Positions 43,718 through 53,425 of a stretch of DNA of 64,000 nucleotides are shown here, piece after piece. The stretch is from positions 124,001 to 188,000 of the forward strand of contig NZ_JAASHM010000001.1 in the NCBI RefSeq assembly GCF_019734195.1, given 5' to 3'. The notes beneath the pieces are model-generated. The model made no database searches. It saw nothing but the letters and a program-made list of their open reading frames with translations, and had not been told where the DNA came from. The stretch comes from Clostridium sp. K13 (GTDB taxonomy: Bacteria; Bacillota; Clostridia; Clostridiales; Clostridiaceae). The position numbers and the translations under genes are program-made. Every line of letters begins with the position of its first letter. The first letter of the stretch is position 1.

Positions 43718-45445
43718 ATGGATTACAAAGAGAGATATAATGAGTGGTTAAACTCAAAGGTAATATCAGAAGCAATAAAAGATGAGTTAAGAAACATTAG
43801 TGATGAAAAGGAAATTGAGGATAGATTCTATAAAGAATTAGATTTTGGTACTGGTGGATTAAGAGGTGTAATTGGAGCTGGAACTAACAGAATGAATGTA
43901 TATACAGTTTCAAAGGCGACACAAGGATTTGCAAACTATTTAAATAAATCTTTTGAATCACCAAAGGTAGCTATTGCATATGATTCAAGAAATATGTCAA
44001 AGGAATTTGCAGAAGCGGCTGCATTAACTCTTTGTGCAAATAATATAAAGGTATTTTTATATGAAAGTTTAAGACCAACTCCAGTACTTTCATTTGCAGC
44101 AAGACATTTAAAGTGCCAAGGTGGAATAGTAATAACTGCTTCACACAATCCAAAGATATACAATGGATATAAGGTTTATGATGAATTTGGTGGTCAAGTT
44201 ACAGATGAAAAAGCAGGTATAATAATTGGAGAAGTTAATAGCATAGTAAATTATGAAGATATAAAATCTATTTCTGTTGAAGATGCTTTAAAGGATAATC
44301 TTTTAGAGTATATTGGAGAAGAAGTAGACAAAGCATATATTGAAGAAGTTAAAGGACTTACAATAAGAACCGAATTAGTAAAAGAAAAAGCTGAAGACTT
44401 AAAAGTTATATATACTCCAATACATGGTAGTGGTAATATGCCAGTAAGAAGAGTATTAGCTGAATTAGGATACACAAATGTAGAAGTTGTTAAGGAACAA
44501 GAAATGCCAGATGGTAACTTCCCAACAGCATCTTATCCAAATCCAGAAAATCCACAAGTTTTTGAGTTAGCTTTAGAAATGGCTAAAACAAGCAATCCAG
44601 ATATAATTTTTGGAACAGACCCAGACTGTGATAGAATTGGTGTTGTAGTAAAAGAAAACAGTGGAGAATATAAAGTTTTAACTGGTAACCAAACAGGACT
44701 TTTATTAACAGATTATATGTTATCAGCACTTAAAGAAGAAGGTAAATTACCTTCAAATGGAGTTGTAATCAAAACTATAGTTACAACTGAAGGTGCAAGA
44801 GCTATAGCTAACTACTATGGTGTTGAAATAATGGATGTTTTAACTGGATTCAAGTACATTGGAGAAAAGATAAGACAATTCCAAGAAGCTGGAGATAAAA
44901 AGTATTTATTCGGTTTCGAAGAAAGTTATGGATACTTAGCTGGAGAATTCGTAAGAGATAAAGATGCTGTAATAGCATCAATGTTAATAGCTGAAATGAC
45001 TCTTTACTACAAAGAACAAGGAAAGAGCTTATATGAAGCATTAATAGATCTTTACAATAGAATTGGATTCTTTAAAGAAGACTTAATTTCAATTGAGTTA
45101 CAAGGTAAAGAAGGACAAGAAAAGATTGGTAAGTGCTTAGAATCATTAAGAAGTACAGCATTAACAGAAGTTGATGGAGTTAAGGTTGCTACTAAGCTTG
45201 ACTATAAGTTAAGTAAAGAAGAAAACTTAATTAATAATACTGAAAGTGTTATCAATTTACCTACATCAAATGTATTAAAATATATATTAGAAGATGGTTC
45301 TTCATTTGTTGTTAGACCTTCAGGTACTGAACCAAAAATGAAGATCTACTCAGCAGTTAAAGGTGAAAGCTTAGTAAATGCTGAAGAAAAGCTAGCAAGA
45401 TTTAATGAAAAAGTTATGGAAATAATAAACGAAAAGTTAGCATAA
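43718..45445 (+). CDS. pgcA: Phosphoglucomutase/phosphomannomutase
   Basis: Interconverts hexose 1- and 6-phosphates (glucose or mannose), feeding nucleotide-sugar synthesis. 575 residues, the PgcA-type length. N-terminal DFGTGGLRGVIGAGTNRMN, phosphoserine loop ITASHNPKIYNGYKVYD (Ser about 143), metal loop GTDPDCDRIGVVV, sugar-binding GFEESYGYL and phosphate-binding RPSGTEPKMKIY. Start ATG 43718 behind TAGGAGGG; GTG 43694 lies upstream without a site. Its neighbours (polysaccharide cluster) would use UDP-glucose derived from its product. Confidence 0.94.
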   Translation: MDYKERYNEWLNSKVISEAIKDELRNISDEKEIEDRFYKELDFGTGGLRGVIGAGTNRMNVYTVSKATQGFANYLNKSFESPKVAIAYDSRNMSKEFAEAAALTLCANNIKVFLYESLRPTPVLSFAARHLKCQGGIVITASHNPKIYNGYKVYDEFGGQVTDEKAGIIIGEVNSIVNYEDIKSISVEDALKDNLLEYIGEEVDKAYIEEVKGLTIRTELVKEKAEDLKVIYTPIHGSGNMPVRRVLAELGYTNVEVVKEQEMPDGNFPTASYPNPENPQVFELALEMAKTSNPDIIFGTDPDCDRIGVVVKENSGEYKVLTGNQTGLLLTDYMLSALKEEGKLPSNGVVIKTIVTTEGARAIANYYGVEIMDVLTGFKYIGEKIRQFQEAGDKKYLFGFEESYGYLAGEFVRDKDAVIASMLIAEMTLYYKEQGKSLYEALIDLYNRIGFFKEDLISIELQGKEGQEKIGKCLESLRSTALTEVDGVKVATKLDYKLSKEENLINNTESVINLPTSNVLKYILEDGSSFVVRPSGTEPKMKIYSAVKGESLVNAEEKLARFNEKVMEIINEKLA

Positions 45446-45451
45446 TATAAG

Positions 45452-45490
45452 AAAAAGCTATCGGGATGCCGATAGCTTTTATTATTTTAG
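45452..45490 (+). terminator. Terminator after pgcA
   Basis: AAAAGCTATCGG (45453-45464), GATG loop, CCGATAGCTTTT (45469-45480), then ATTATTTT. Confidence 0.95.
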
Positions 45491-45562
45491 TATTTAAATT
45501 GAAAGTTTTATGTTAATACTGTATTATGAATAATGAAATAATTTACTAAAGGAGTGTAACTT

Positions 45563-46654
45563 ATGGATTATAAGGTAAAAATTAAAGAAAGATTAGGTAA
45601 GTTATTATTTTTAGAAATGAATAAGGATGGGTTTAAAGAAAATATAGGAATACCATCATATGTAGCTTTTAAAAATAAAGATTTATATTTACCAATTAGT
45701 TCCGAATATATTAGTTCTAATATAAATGATGAAATAAAAATCAAGAATCTTCCAATATATTATTTTATAGAAGGTATGTTCATTGTAATTGGAAGTGATG
45801 AAAATTTAAGATTTAATGATGACTATGAGCTTATATTAGATTACATTAAGGATACTGAAACTTGTATAAAATCTTTAATAAGCAAAAGAATAGAAGAAAA
45901 GAGATATTTAGATGCATATCTTCTATTAAAAGGTTATTATACATATTCTAAAGATTTAGAAGTTATGAAAAAAATATTACTTGTAGGGGAGACTATTAAG
46001 GAGGAAGAAGCAAGTTTTAAAGATATATTACTTGAAGATATAGACTATTGTATATCAAATAAGTTAAAAATTGCTGATCCATATTTATATAAGGCTATAC
46101 TTTTAAAAGATGATGGTGATTTTAAAGGAGCTAAGGTTGCAATAAATGAGTACTTCAATAATGGTGGAAAGGTAACACCAGAGATTGAAATAATAAATAA
46201 TGATATAAATAATATATCAGATTATGAAAAGGCAATAGAACTATTAGCAGAAGAGCCAGCTAAAAGTATAGAAATATTACTTAGATTAGGTGAAGAGTTT
46301 GAAGAAAACCCACTTATTTTCTATTATTTAGGAATAGCTTTTAGAAAATTAGAAAATTATCATAAAGCTATTTATTACTTAAAGGAAAGTATAAAGAGAG
46401 AAAGTGGAATTCTTGAAGTTATAGTTGAATTAGGATTAAATTATGCATGTATTGGTGAATTTGAAGAGGCTATTAAATATTTTAAGAAGGCCTTTGAAGC
46501 TTCAAGAGATGTTGAAATATGTACTAATATTATTATGTGCTACTTAAATCTTAATGATATAGAAAATGCTAAATTACATTTAGATATAGCAAAAAAATTA
46601 GATCCTGAAGATGAAATAGTTAAACAATTAGAAGCTATGATAAATAAGGGATAA
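45563..46654 (+). CDS. Tetratricopeptide-repeat protein
   Basis: 363 residues. N-terminal 110 residues of unknown fold; from about residue 110 helical repeats follow, with clear TPR units near the end (NPLIFYYLGIAFRKLENYHKAIYYLKESIKRE, GILEVIVELGLNYACIGEFEEAIKYFKKAFEA, VEICTNIIMCYLNLNDIENAKLHLDIAKKLDP). No signal peptide, so cytosolic scaffold. ATG 45563 behind AAAGGAG. 16 bases before the tagA-like gene, hence likely first gene of the polysaccharide operon; direct role in it not known. Confidence 0.85.
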   Translation: MDYKVKIKERLGKLLFLEMNKDGFKENIGIPSYVAFKNKDLYLPISSEYISSNINDEIKIKNLPIYYFIEGMFIVIGSDENLRFNDDYELILDYIKDTETCIKSLISKRIEEKRYLDAYLLLKGYYTYSKDLEVMKKILLVGETIKEEEASFKDILLEDIDYCISNKLKIADPYLYKAILLKDDGDFKGAKVAINEYFNNGGKVTPEIEIINNDINNISDYEKAIELLAEEPAKSIEILLRLGEEFEENPLIFYYLGIAFRKLENYHKAIYYLKESIKRESGILEVIVELGLNYACIGEFEEAIKYFKKAFEASRDVEICTNIIMCYLNLNDIENAKLHLDIAKKLDPEDEIVKQLEAMINKG

Positions 46655-46670
46655 TAAAGGATGAGTTTAT

Positions 46671-47417
46671 ATGGGGAAAAAAGAAAAGTTCAAAACTATA
46701 AATATATTAGGTTATAATATATTTTCAGAGAATATAGAAAAATGTGTAAAAACTATATTTTCTTATGATAAGGTGCATGTTGTATCTGGAAATCCTGAGG
46801 TTTTATATACAGGATTAAATAATAAGGAATTATATGATAACTTTACAGCAAAGTCATCTTTAATAATACCAGATGGTGTAGGAACACAAATTAGTGGTAA
46901 AATTTTAAAAACACCTGTTGAAGAAAAGATTGCTGGAATTGAACTTATGAAAAGAATAATAAATGAATGTGAAAAAAGTGGTGAAGGAATTTATTTATTA
47001 GGAGCAAGTGAAGAAAATTTAAAAGTTTGTGCAGCTAATATATTAAGAGATTATCCTAAGATTAATATTGCTGGATATCATAATGGTTTTTTTGATTTAG
47101 AAAATCCAAAAGAAATATTAGAAGAGATAAAAAGTAAAAAGCCACTTGCTTTATTTGTTGCAATGGGATGTCCAAGGCAAGAAAGATTTATAGCAAAATA
47201 TATGAATGAGCTTCCATGTAAAATATTTATGGGAGTTGGTGGAAGTTTTGACGTAATTGCTGAAAAAGTAAATAGAGCTCCAAGATGGATGATCAATATA
47301 GGTATGGAATGGGCTTATAGGGTAGCTAAAGAACCATGGAGAATTAAAAGACTTGGAAGTATTCCTAAGTTTATATGGATTGTTATAAAAAGTAGGGGAA
47401 AGAATAAAAAGAAGTAA
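46671..47417 (+). CDS. WecG/TagA/CpsF-family glycosyltransferase
   Basis: 248 residues, GT26. Transfers an N-acetylmannosamine-type sugar to undecaprenyl-diphosphate-GlcNAc in teichoic acid or related polymers. Motifs: VSGNPEVLYTGLNN, IIPDGVGTQI with catalytic Asp, YLLGASEENLKVCA, FVAMGCPRQERFIAKY, GVGGSFDVIAEKVNRAPRW and C-terminal EWAYRVAKEPWRIKRLG, which anchors to the membrane. ATG 46671 behind AAAGGA. The exact sugar cannot be read. Confidence 0.92.
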   Translation: MGKKEKFKTINILGYNIFSENIEKCVKTIFSYDKVHVVSGNPEVLYTGLNNKELYDNFTAKSSLIIPDGVGTQISGKILKTPVEEKIAGIELMKRIINECEKSGEGIYLLGASEENLKVCAANILRDYPKINIAGYHNGFFDLENPKEILEEIKSKKPLALFVAMGCPRQERFIAKYMNELPCKIFMGVGGSFDVIAEKVNRAPRWMINIGMEWAYRVAKEPWRIKRLGSIPKFIWIVIKSRGKNKKK

Positions 47418-47552
47418 AGATTTAATTGTTGTTTTAGGCAATAATTATATCAATTTAAAGTATATTGATAAAAGTTTAGTTATAAACAATAGAGCTTATA
47501 TAAATGTATACATTGTATATTTTAATATAAGCGTATAGAAGGGATGATGAGA

Positions 47553-48662
47553 GTGGAAAAAGTAAGTATAATCATACCTGTATATAATGTAGAAAAATAT
47601 TTAAAAAAATGTTTAGACTCAATAACAAATCAAAGTTATAAAAACTTAGAAATAATAATAATAGATGATGGATCTACAGATAATAGTTTAGAAATCGCAA
47701 AAGGGTTTGAAAAAAATGATAGTAGGATAAAATTATTAACACAAAAGAACTCTGGTGTAAGTGAAGCTAGAAATGTAGGAATAAAAACTGCTACAGGAAA
47801 ATACATAACTTTTGTTGATAGTGATGATTGGTTAGAGCTAGATATGTATGAAAAGTTAATGGAGAGAATTGAAAATCCATATAAGTATTTAAAACCTGAT
47901 ATTATGTTAGAGGGTAAAGATGAATGTGATTATAGTAGCAATGAAATTGATTCTATAATTTATAGTTTCACAAGAGAATATAAGGATAGAAGTGAAGCAG
48001 AGGTAATTCCTTTTGACAAGAATGTAATTTTAGTAGATGAAGAAATATATAGTAAGTGGATTCTAAATTTAATATCAGGCGAAGATGAGAGAGAAAGCTA
48101 TATAATGGCTAGTATTTGGAGATGTATTTATAGAAAGGATATAATTGATAGGTATAATATTTTATTTGATAAAGAATTATCTTATGCTGAAGATTTAGTA
48201 TTCAATTTAAAGTATTTCATTAACTCAAAAAAAATATATATATACAATGAAGCTTTATATCATTATAGATTTAACACAAATTCTGCAGTAACTAAATATG
48301 ATAATGAACTTTGGAAGAAGAATTTAAAAGTAAATGAAGTTATTGATGATATTTTCAATAAAAATGAAGATAGAGCTAATAATGATATTAAAATTAATAA
48401 TGATTTAAAAGAAAGAATTAATAGTAGGTTAATTTCTGTATGTGTTGGATCATTAGTTAATATATTTCATGAAGATAATAAAGAATCGTTAAATATTAAG
48501 TATAAAAAGGTGAAAGATATACTAAATGATAAAAAACTGGTAGATGTTAAGAAAAACTATAATATTAAAAATAAAAAATATAAGCTTTTAACTAGTAATA
48601 TTCCAATTATACCAATAGCCATTATTAATTTGAATAAGATAAAAAAGAGCTTAATAAAATAA
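47553..48662 (+). CDS. Family 2 glycosyltransferase
   Basis: About 369 residues. GT-A fold with KVSIIIPVYNVEKYLKKCLDSI, IIIIDDGSTDNSLEIA, SGVSEARNVGIKTATGKYITFVDSDDWLE (DxD equivalent, about residues 90-93), and AEDLVFNLKYF. Soluble, transfers sugars during surface polymer assembly. Start uncertain: GTG 47553 has AAGGG nine bases upstream and gives MEKVSIIIP, while ATG 47544 or 47547 sit against that site. A 126-base gap precedes it without a clear promoter. Confidence 0.92.
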   Translation: MEKVSIIIPVYNVEKYLKKCLDSITNQSYKNLEIIIIDDGSTDNSLEIAKGFEKNDSRIKLLTQKNSGVSEARNVGIKTATGKYITFVDSDDWLELDMYEKLMERIENPYKYLKPDIMLEGKDECDYSSNEIDSIIYSFTREYKDRSEAEVIPFDKNVILVDEEIYSKWILNLISGEDERESYIMASIWRCIYRKDIIDRYNILFDKELSYAEDLVFNLKYFINSKKIYIYNEALYHYRFNTNSAVTKYDNELWKKNLKVNEVIDDIFNKNEDRANNDIKINNDLKERINSRLISVCVGSLVNIFHEDNKESLNIKYKKVKDILNDKKLVDVKKNYNIKNKKYKLLTSNIPIIPIAIINLNKIKKSLIK

Positions 48663-48708
48663 AAAGTCATTTGTAAGTATTTTTAAGTTAAATATAAAAG
48701 GAGAAAAA

Positions 48709-50211
48709 ATGAGAACTAAAAAGGCATTAATTAATTCAAGCACAAATATATTATGTTTTATTATTGCGTTTATACCTAGCTTAGTTATTAGAAAGATTTT
48801 TTTAGATACATTAGGAAATGATATTTTGGGATTAAACTCTTTATTTACTAATATAATAGGGTGGCTTTCTATAGTAGAGTTAGGCGTTGGAACTGCAATT
48901 GTCTATTCGCTTTATAAGCCTTTTGCAGATAATGATAGAAGTCAGATAAGAGCGTATATAAGGTTCTATGGAAAGTTCTATAGAAGTATAGGTTTTGTTA
49001 TATTAATAATAGGATTAATAATTACACCTTTTTTAAAGTATTTTATAAAGGGTGATATTGATTTAACTTTAGTAAGTGTAAGTTTTATATTATTCTTAAT
49101 TAATAGCTTTATATCATATATGTTTTCACATAGGTTATGTATATTAAATGTTGCACAAGAAGAATATAAGGTTACAATTGGAACTACAATTTCAAAGCTT
49201 ATAATAACATTAATTCAATATCTTATGCTTAAGGTATATCCAAATTTCTTGATATTTATAGTAGTACAGATAGTAGTAAATCTTGTATACTTCATAATTA
49301 TAAATATGTATATAACTAAGAAATATCCTTGGTTAAATGAAAAAAAAGAAAACTTAGATGAAAAAACAAGCAAGAGCCTATTAAAAAATGTTAGAGCTAT
49401 GTTTATGCATAAAATAGGGGATTTGGTTGTTAATAGCACTGATAATATAGTAATTTCAAAGTTCGTTGGACTTGGAGCTTTAGCTAATTATGCAAATTAT
49501 CAAATGGTAATTGTAGCATTTCAAACTGTGGTAAGTAGAGGATTAATTGGACTTACTGCAAGCATTGGGAATATGTTATCTACAGAAGATAAAGAAAAAG
49601 CTTATAATGTACATAAAAAAGTGTTTTTCTTAAACTTTTGGGCTGTATCTTTTATTGTAATATCCTTATATAATACATTAAATCAATTTATAGGAATGGT
49701 TTTTGGTGAGAAGTATTTATTAGATGCATTAACATTTGCAATAATATTAATGAATGTTTACTTTGCATCAATGAGAGGATCTGTTGAGCAATTCCAAAGT
49801 GGAAGTGGTAATTTCTATCAAGATAGATATGCGCCGATAGTGGAATCAATAATAAATATAGTAGCATCAATTGTTTTAGTAAGATATATAGGTATTGCAG
49901 GTGTATTTATTGGAACATTAATATCTAATTTTACAGTAGTTTTTTGGACTAAGCCTTATGTTGTGTATAAATATGTTTTTAACAAGAAACTTATAGATTA
50001 CTTTAAGATGTATTTTAAATATTTAGTTATAGCATTAATTCCATTGATAATTACTGGATTTGCTACAGCGCCATTTAAAAATGATTATAGTATAATAAGC
50101 TTTATTATAAATTGTATAATTAATGTAATAATAATTAATTTATTTTATTTAGTGGTATTCTTTAAAAGTGAAGAATTTAAATATTACTTATCAATATTTA
50201 AAAGAAGATAA
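48709..50211 (+). CDS. Polysaccharide flippase (Wzx/MATE-like)
   Basis: 500 residues with 12-14 hydrophobic segments, of the MVF/oligosaccharide flippase superfamily. Start RTKKALINSSTNILCFIIAFIPSLVIRKIF, then NSTDNIVISKFVGLGALANYANYQMV, a region conserved in Wzx-type exporters. Would move lipid-linked sugar units across the membrane. ATG 48709 behind AAAGGAG. Lies between glycosyltransferase genes on the same strand, so same pathway. Confidence 0.9.
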   Translation: MRTKKALINSSTNILCFIIAFIPSLVIRKIFLDTLGNDILGLNSLFTNIIGWLSIVELGVGTAIVYSLYKPFADNDRSQIRAYIRFYGKFYRSIGFVILIIGLIITPFLKYFIKGDIDLTLVSVSFILFLINSFISYMFSHRLCILNVAQEEYKVTIGTTISKLIITLIQYLMLKVYPNFLIFIVVQIVVNLVYFIIINMYITKKYPWLNEKKENLDEKTSKSLLKNVRAMFMHKIGDLVVNSTDNIVISKFVGLGALANYANYQMVIVAFQTVVSRGLIGLTASIGNMLSTEDKEKAYNVHKKVFFLNFWAVSFIVISLYNTLNQFIGMVFGEKYLLDALTFAIILMNVYFASMRGSVEQFQSGSGNFYQDRYAPIVESIINIVASIVLVRYIGIAGVFIGTLISNFTVVFWTKPYVVYKYVFNKKLIDYFKMYFKYLVIALIPLIITGFATAPFKNDYSIISFIINCIINVIIINLFYLVVFFKSEEFKYYLSIFKRR

Positions 50212-50263
50212 AATACTAATAGAAGTAAATAGATAATAAAAAAGGGATGCATAGGAGGATAAT

Positions 50264-51544
50264 ATGAAGATACTGTTTATAGCTTGTTATTCACCATTAA
50301 TAAATAATTCAGCATCTATTGAAACTTTACAATACTTAAATAATTTAGCTAAAATTGAAGGAAATGAAGTTCATCTTTTAACTGTAAATTTCCCGGAAAA
50401 TTCAATTTATTATGATAAATATATTTTAAGTATGTTAGATAAAAGAGTTAAGATGCACGTTGTTTCAGGTGGAAAGATATTTGAAAAAATAATGCCAAAG
50501 AAATCTAATAATGTTGAAAATAATAGTAGTAGTTCAAATAAAAAGAGTGTAGTTAAAACTATTTTAAAAAAAGGAAAATCTTTAGTTGCTATTCCTGATA
50601 TGTACTTTAATTGGGCAAGGAGAGCATCAAAATATGGAATAGAACTAACTAAGAAGGAAAAATTTGATGTTATATTTTCAATGCATGAACCACCATCAAG
50701 CCATATTTGTGCATTAAAAATTAAAGAAGAATTTAAGGATATTCCATGGGTAACCTATTGGAGTGATCCATGGCTTAAAGATTCTACTAGAGAGCATATT
50801 AGTGCAGCTAGAAGGAGATTTGAAGGTAATTATGAAAAGAAAATTGTAGAGCTTAGTGATAGATTTATTTTTGTAACGAAAGCTAACAGAGATGATTATA
50901 TAAATAGTTATAAAATTCCTGTAGAAAAAACTTTTGTAGTAACAAGAGGATATGATGAAAAACAATATGAAGAAATAAAGCTTAAGGCTAATCCAACTAA
51001 AATTTTAAAGAATAAAATTAATTTTGTTTATGCAGGAGAAATTTTTGCAAAGCTTAGAGATGTAAGACCTTTTATAGAAGCGTTAAATAATATAAAAGGC
51101 AGAGATATAGAATTATTCAATAAATTAAATGTTTTATTCTTTGGAAATATAGATGATGAAGAAATAAAAAATCAACTTATGAATGTTGATAATATAACTG
51201 TATCATCTAGAATTCCATACGATGAAGCTTTAGGTTATATGTTGAGTAGTGAAGTTTTACTTCTGTTTGGTAATAAAAACTCAAAACAAATACCAGCTAA
51301 AATTTATGATTATTTTGGAGCTAATGGACTTATATTTGTAATCCTTGGAGATGAAAATGATCCTATAAAAGATGTTGTTTTAGACAAGAAAAAATGTATA
51401 GTAGTAAATAATAATTCTAAAGAAATAGAAGATGGAATTGAAAAAATGGTTAATATTTTAAATAGCAATGAGAACTATGGTCCCATTGAAGAATATAAGT
51501 GGCAATATATTTCTAAAAAGCTTAATGATATTTTAAAGGGGTAA
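50264..51544 (+). CDS. GT-B glycosyltransferase
   Basis: 426 residues. GT-B fold features: N-terminal KILFIACYSPLINNSASIETLQYL, PWVTYWSDPWLKDSTREH, NFVYAGEIFAKLRDVRPF and KQIPAKIYDYFGANGLIFVILG, where the usual E-x7-E motif region (here KIYDYFGAN) sits. Related to family 4-type transferases but divergent. ATG 50264 behind ATAGGAGG. Five bases before the next transferase. Confidence 0.85.
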   Translation: MKILFIACYSPLINNSASIETLQYLNNLAKIEGNEVHLLTVNFPENSIYYDKYILSMLDKRVKMHVVSGGKIFEKIMPKKSNNVENNSSSSNKKSVVKTILKKGKSLVAIPDMYFNWARRASKYGIELTKKEKFDVIFSMHEPPSSHICALKIKEEFKDIPWVTYWSDPWLKDSTREHISAARRRFEGNYEKKIVELSDRFIFVTKANRDDYINSYKIPVEKTFVVTRGYDEKQYEEIKLKANPTKILKNKINFVYAGEIFAKLRDVRPFIEALNNIKGRDIELFNKLNVLFFGNIDDEEIKNQLMNVDNITVSSRIPYDEALGYMLSSEVLLLFGNKNSKQIPAKIYDYFGANGLIFVILGDENDPIKDVVLDKKKCIVVNNNSKEIEDGIEKMVNILNSNENYGPIEEYKWQYISKKLNDILKG

Positions 51545-51549
51545 TTATT

Positions 51550-52695
51550 ATGCATATAATGTTTATACCTTCTTGGTATGATAATGATAGAAATAAGGTA
51601 CATGGTAGTTTCTTTAGAGAACAAGCAACTAAGCTTCAAGAAAGTGGGGTAAAGGTTACTGTTGCATATAATGAGATTTGGCCATTGACATTAATGGGAA
51701 AAGTTAAAGAAAAAAGCGGATTATCTTTCAAAGTTGAAAAGGGATTAAGAACTTATAGATATAAGAATTATAACTTTATACCTAAGCATCCTTTAATGTT
51801 TAATATTTTTGATAAAAGAATGGAAAAACTATATAAGGAAGTTGTTGAGAAAGAAGGAAAGGTAGATATTATACATGCACAGTCATCATTGTGGGGTGGA
51901 ATTAGTGCAGCTTATGTTGCTAAAAAGTATAATATTCCTTTAGTTATTACTGAACATTCTTCTGTAAAAAGAGGTGCCTATGTTAGAGAAAGTTATTATA
52001 AAAGAATAATTGATTCTTACAAAAGCGCAGATAAAATAATAGCTGTTGGAAATGGGCTTAAAAAAGAAATAGAAGAATTAAGTGAAAGAAAAGATATAAA
52101 GGTTATAGGAAATTTAGTTGATTTATCACTATTTGACATAAGAAATATTAATAAGGAAACTAATGAATTTACATTCTTTAGTATTGCCTTTTTAGAAGGT
52201 GAAAAAGGCTTTGATACTTTAATTAAAGCTTTTGCAAAGGAATTTAGAAATAAAAAAGTAAGATTAGTCATTGGTGGAGATGGAAGTCAGAAGGAATGGC
52301 TAAAGGAAATAACTAAAAATGAGGGTGTAGAAAATCAAGTAATCTTTACTGGTGCATTAGCTAGAGAAGAAGTAGCTCAATGGATGAATAAGTGTGATAC
52401 ATTTGTATTACCCTCTAGATACGAAACTTTTGGGGTAGTTTATATAGAAGCTTTAGCAAGTGGAAAGCCTGTTATTGGGGCTTTTAATGGTGGAGCTGAA
52501 GATATAGTAAATAAAGATGTTGGAATACTTGTTGAAAAAGATAATATAGAACAATTAAGTGAAGCTATGAATTATATTAAAACAAATATTAACAAGTATA
52601 ATCCAAGTCAAATAAGAAGATATTGTACTGATAAGTTTAGTGCAAAAGTAATAATAAATAAGATAATTAGCACTTATGAAGAGGTACTTAAATAA
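51550..52695 (+). CDS. Family 4 glycosyltransferase
   Basis: 381 residues. Classic GT4: IMFIPSWYDNDRNKVHGSFFREQA, IIHAQSSLWGGISAAYVAKKYNIPLVITEHSS, RLVIGGDGSQKEWL, and FVLPSRYETFGVVYIEALASGKPVIGAFNGGAEDIV, which holds the E-x7-E motif. Retaining transferase for surface polymer synthesis. ATG 51550 behind AAGGGG, 5 bases after the previous gene. End of the polysaccharide cluster. Confidence 0.95.
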   Translation: MHIMFIPSWYDNDRNKVHGSFFREQATKLQESGVKVTVAYNEIWPLTLMGKVKEKSGLSFKVEKGLRTYRYKNYNFIPKHPLMFNIFDKRMEKLYKEVVEKEGKVDIIHAQSSLWGGISAAYVAKKYNIPLVITEHSSVKRGAYVRESYYKRIIDSYKSADKIIAVGNGLKKEIEELSERKDIKVIGNLVDLSLFDIRNINKETNEFTFFSIAFLEGEKGFDTLIKAFAKEFRNKKVRLVIGGDGSQKEWLKEITKNEGVENQVIFTGALAREEVAQWMNKCDTFVLPSRYETFGVVYIEALASGKPVIGAFNGGAEDIVNKDVGILVEKDNIEQLSEAMNYIKTNINKYNPSQIRRYCTDKFSAKVIINKIISTYEEVLK

Positions 52696-52706
52696 GGGGG
52701 ATAATT

Positions 52707-53339
52707 ATGGATTTTAAAGAATATTCAATTGATAAATTTTTATATGAGTTAAAAACAGATTTGCCATCTCCGGGTGGTGGTAGTACGGCAGCATTAGTTT
52801 CAGCTCTTGCTGGTGCTTTAAATTCAATGGTATATTCATTTACAGTTGATAAAAAAGTTTTCGAAAAATTAGATGATGATAAAAAAGAAAAGATGAGAAA
52901 TTTAAAGAATGAATGTGAAAACTTCATAAATAAAAGTATGTTTTTTATGGAAGAGGATAGAAATACATTTACGGCTTTAATGGATTGTTTTAAGTTACCT
53001 AAGGAAACAGAAGAAGAAAAGTCTTATAGAAGTAAAACAATAAGAAAAAAAACAATAGAAGCTATGGAAGCCCCATTAAACTTAGCAAAAACTGCTTTAG
53101 GATTTTATGAAAATATAGAGTTTGCAGTTGAGTATGGAAATAAAAACTTAACTTCAGATGCAATTGTATCTGCAATACTTTTACATAGTGCAATAGAAAG
53201 TGCAGTAGTAAATGTATTTGTAAATTATAATTCTTTAGGAAATAAAGAAGGATATGAAAATATACCTAATGAATGCAGAGAAATAATGTCAGAATCGTTA
53301 AATAAAAAAACAGAAATAGTAAAAGATTTTGGAATATAA
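52707..53339 (+). CDS. fchA: Formiminotetrahydrofolate cyclodeaminase-type protein FchA
   Basis: 210 residues, all-helical cyclodeaminase/cyclohydrolase family. LPSPGGGSTAALVSALAGALNSMV (about residues 21-44) is the diagnostic folate-binding loop; AVEYGNKNLTSDAIVSAILLHSAIESAVVNV is the second conserved region. In purine-degrading clostridia FchA acts in one-carbon folate chemistry (methenyl-THF cyclohydrolase or formimino-THF cyclodeaminase); which activity is unclear. ATG 52707 behind AAGGGGG, 11 bases after the GT4 gene, so read from the same transcript despite the unrelated pathway. Confidence 0.9.
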   Translation: MDFKEYSIDKFLYELKTDLPSPGGGSTAALVSALAGALNSMVYSFTVDKKVFEKLDDDKKEKMRNLKNECENFINKSMFFMEEDRNTFTALMDCFKLPKETEEEKSYRSKTIRKKTIEAMEAPLNLAKTALGFYENIEFAVEYGNKNLTSDAIVSAILLHSAIESAVVNVFVNYNSLGNKEGYENIPNECREIMSESLNKKTEIVKDFGI

Positions 53340-53343
53340 AATT

Positions 53344-53392
53344 AAAAGTCATAATAAATAAGTTTACTTCTTATTTATTATGACTTTTTTGT
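53344..53392. terminator. Terminator after fchA, possibly bidirectional
   Basis: 19-bp arms AAAAGTCATAATAAATAAG and CTTATTTATTATGACTTTT, T-run on +. The - strand tail is weaker and would serve pdaA. Confidence 0.92.
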
Positions 53393-53425
53393 TGAAATAC
53401 TTAGGTTAATTATACGTTAAATATG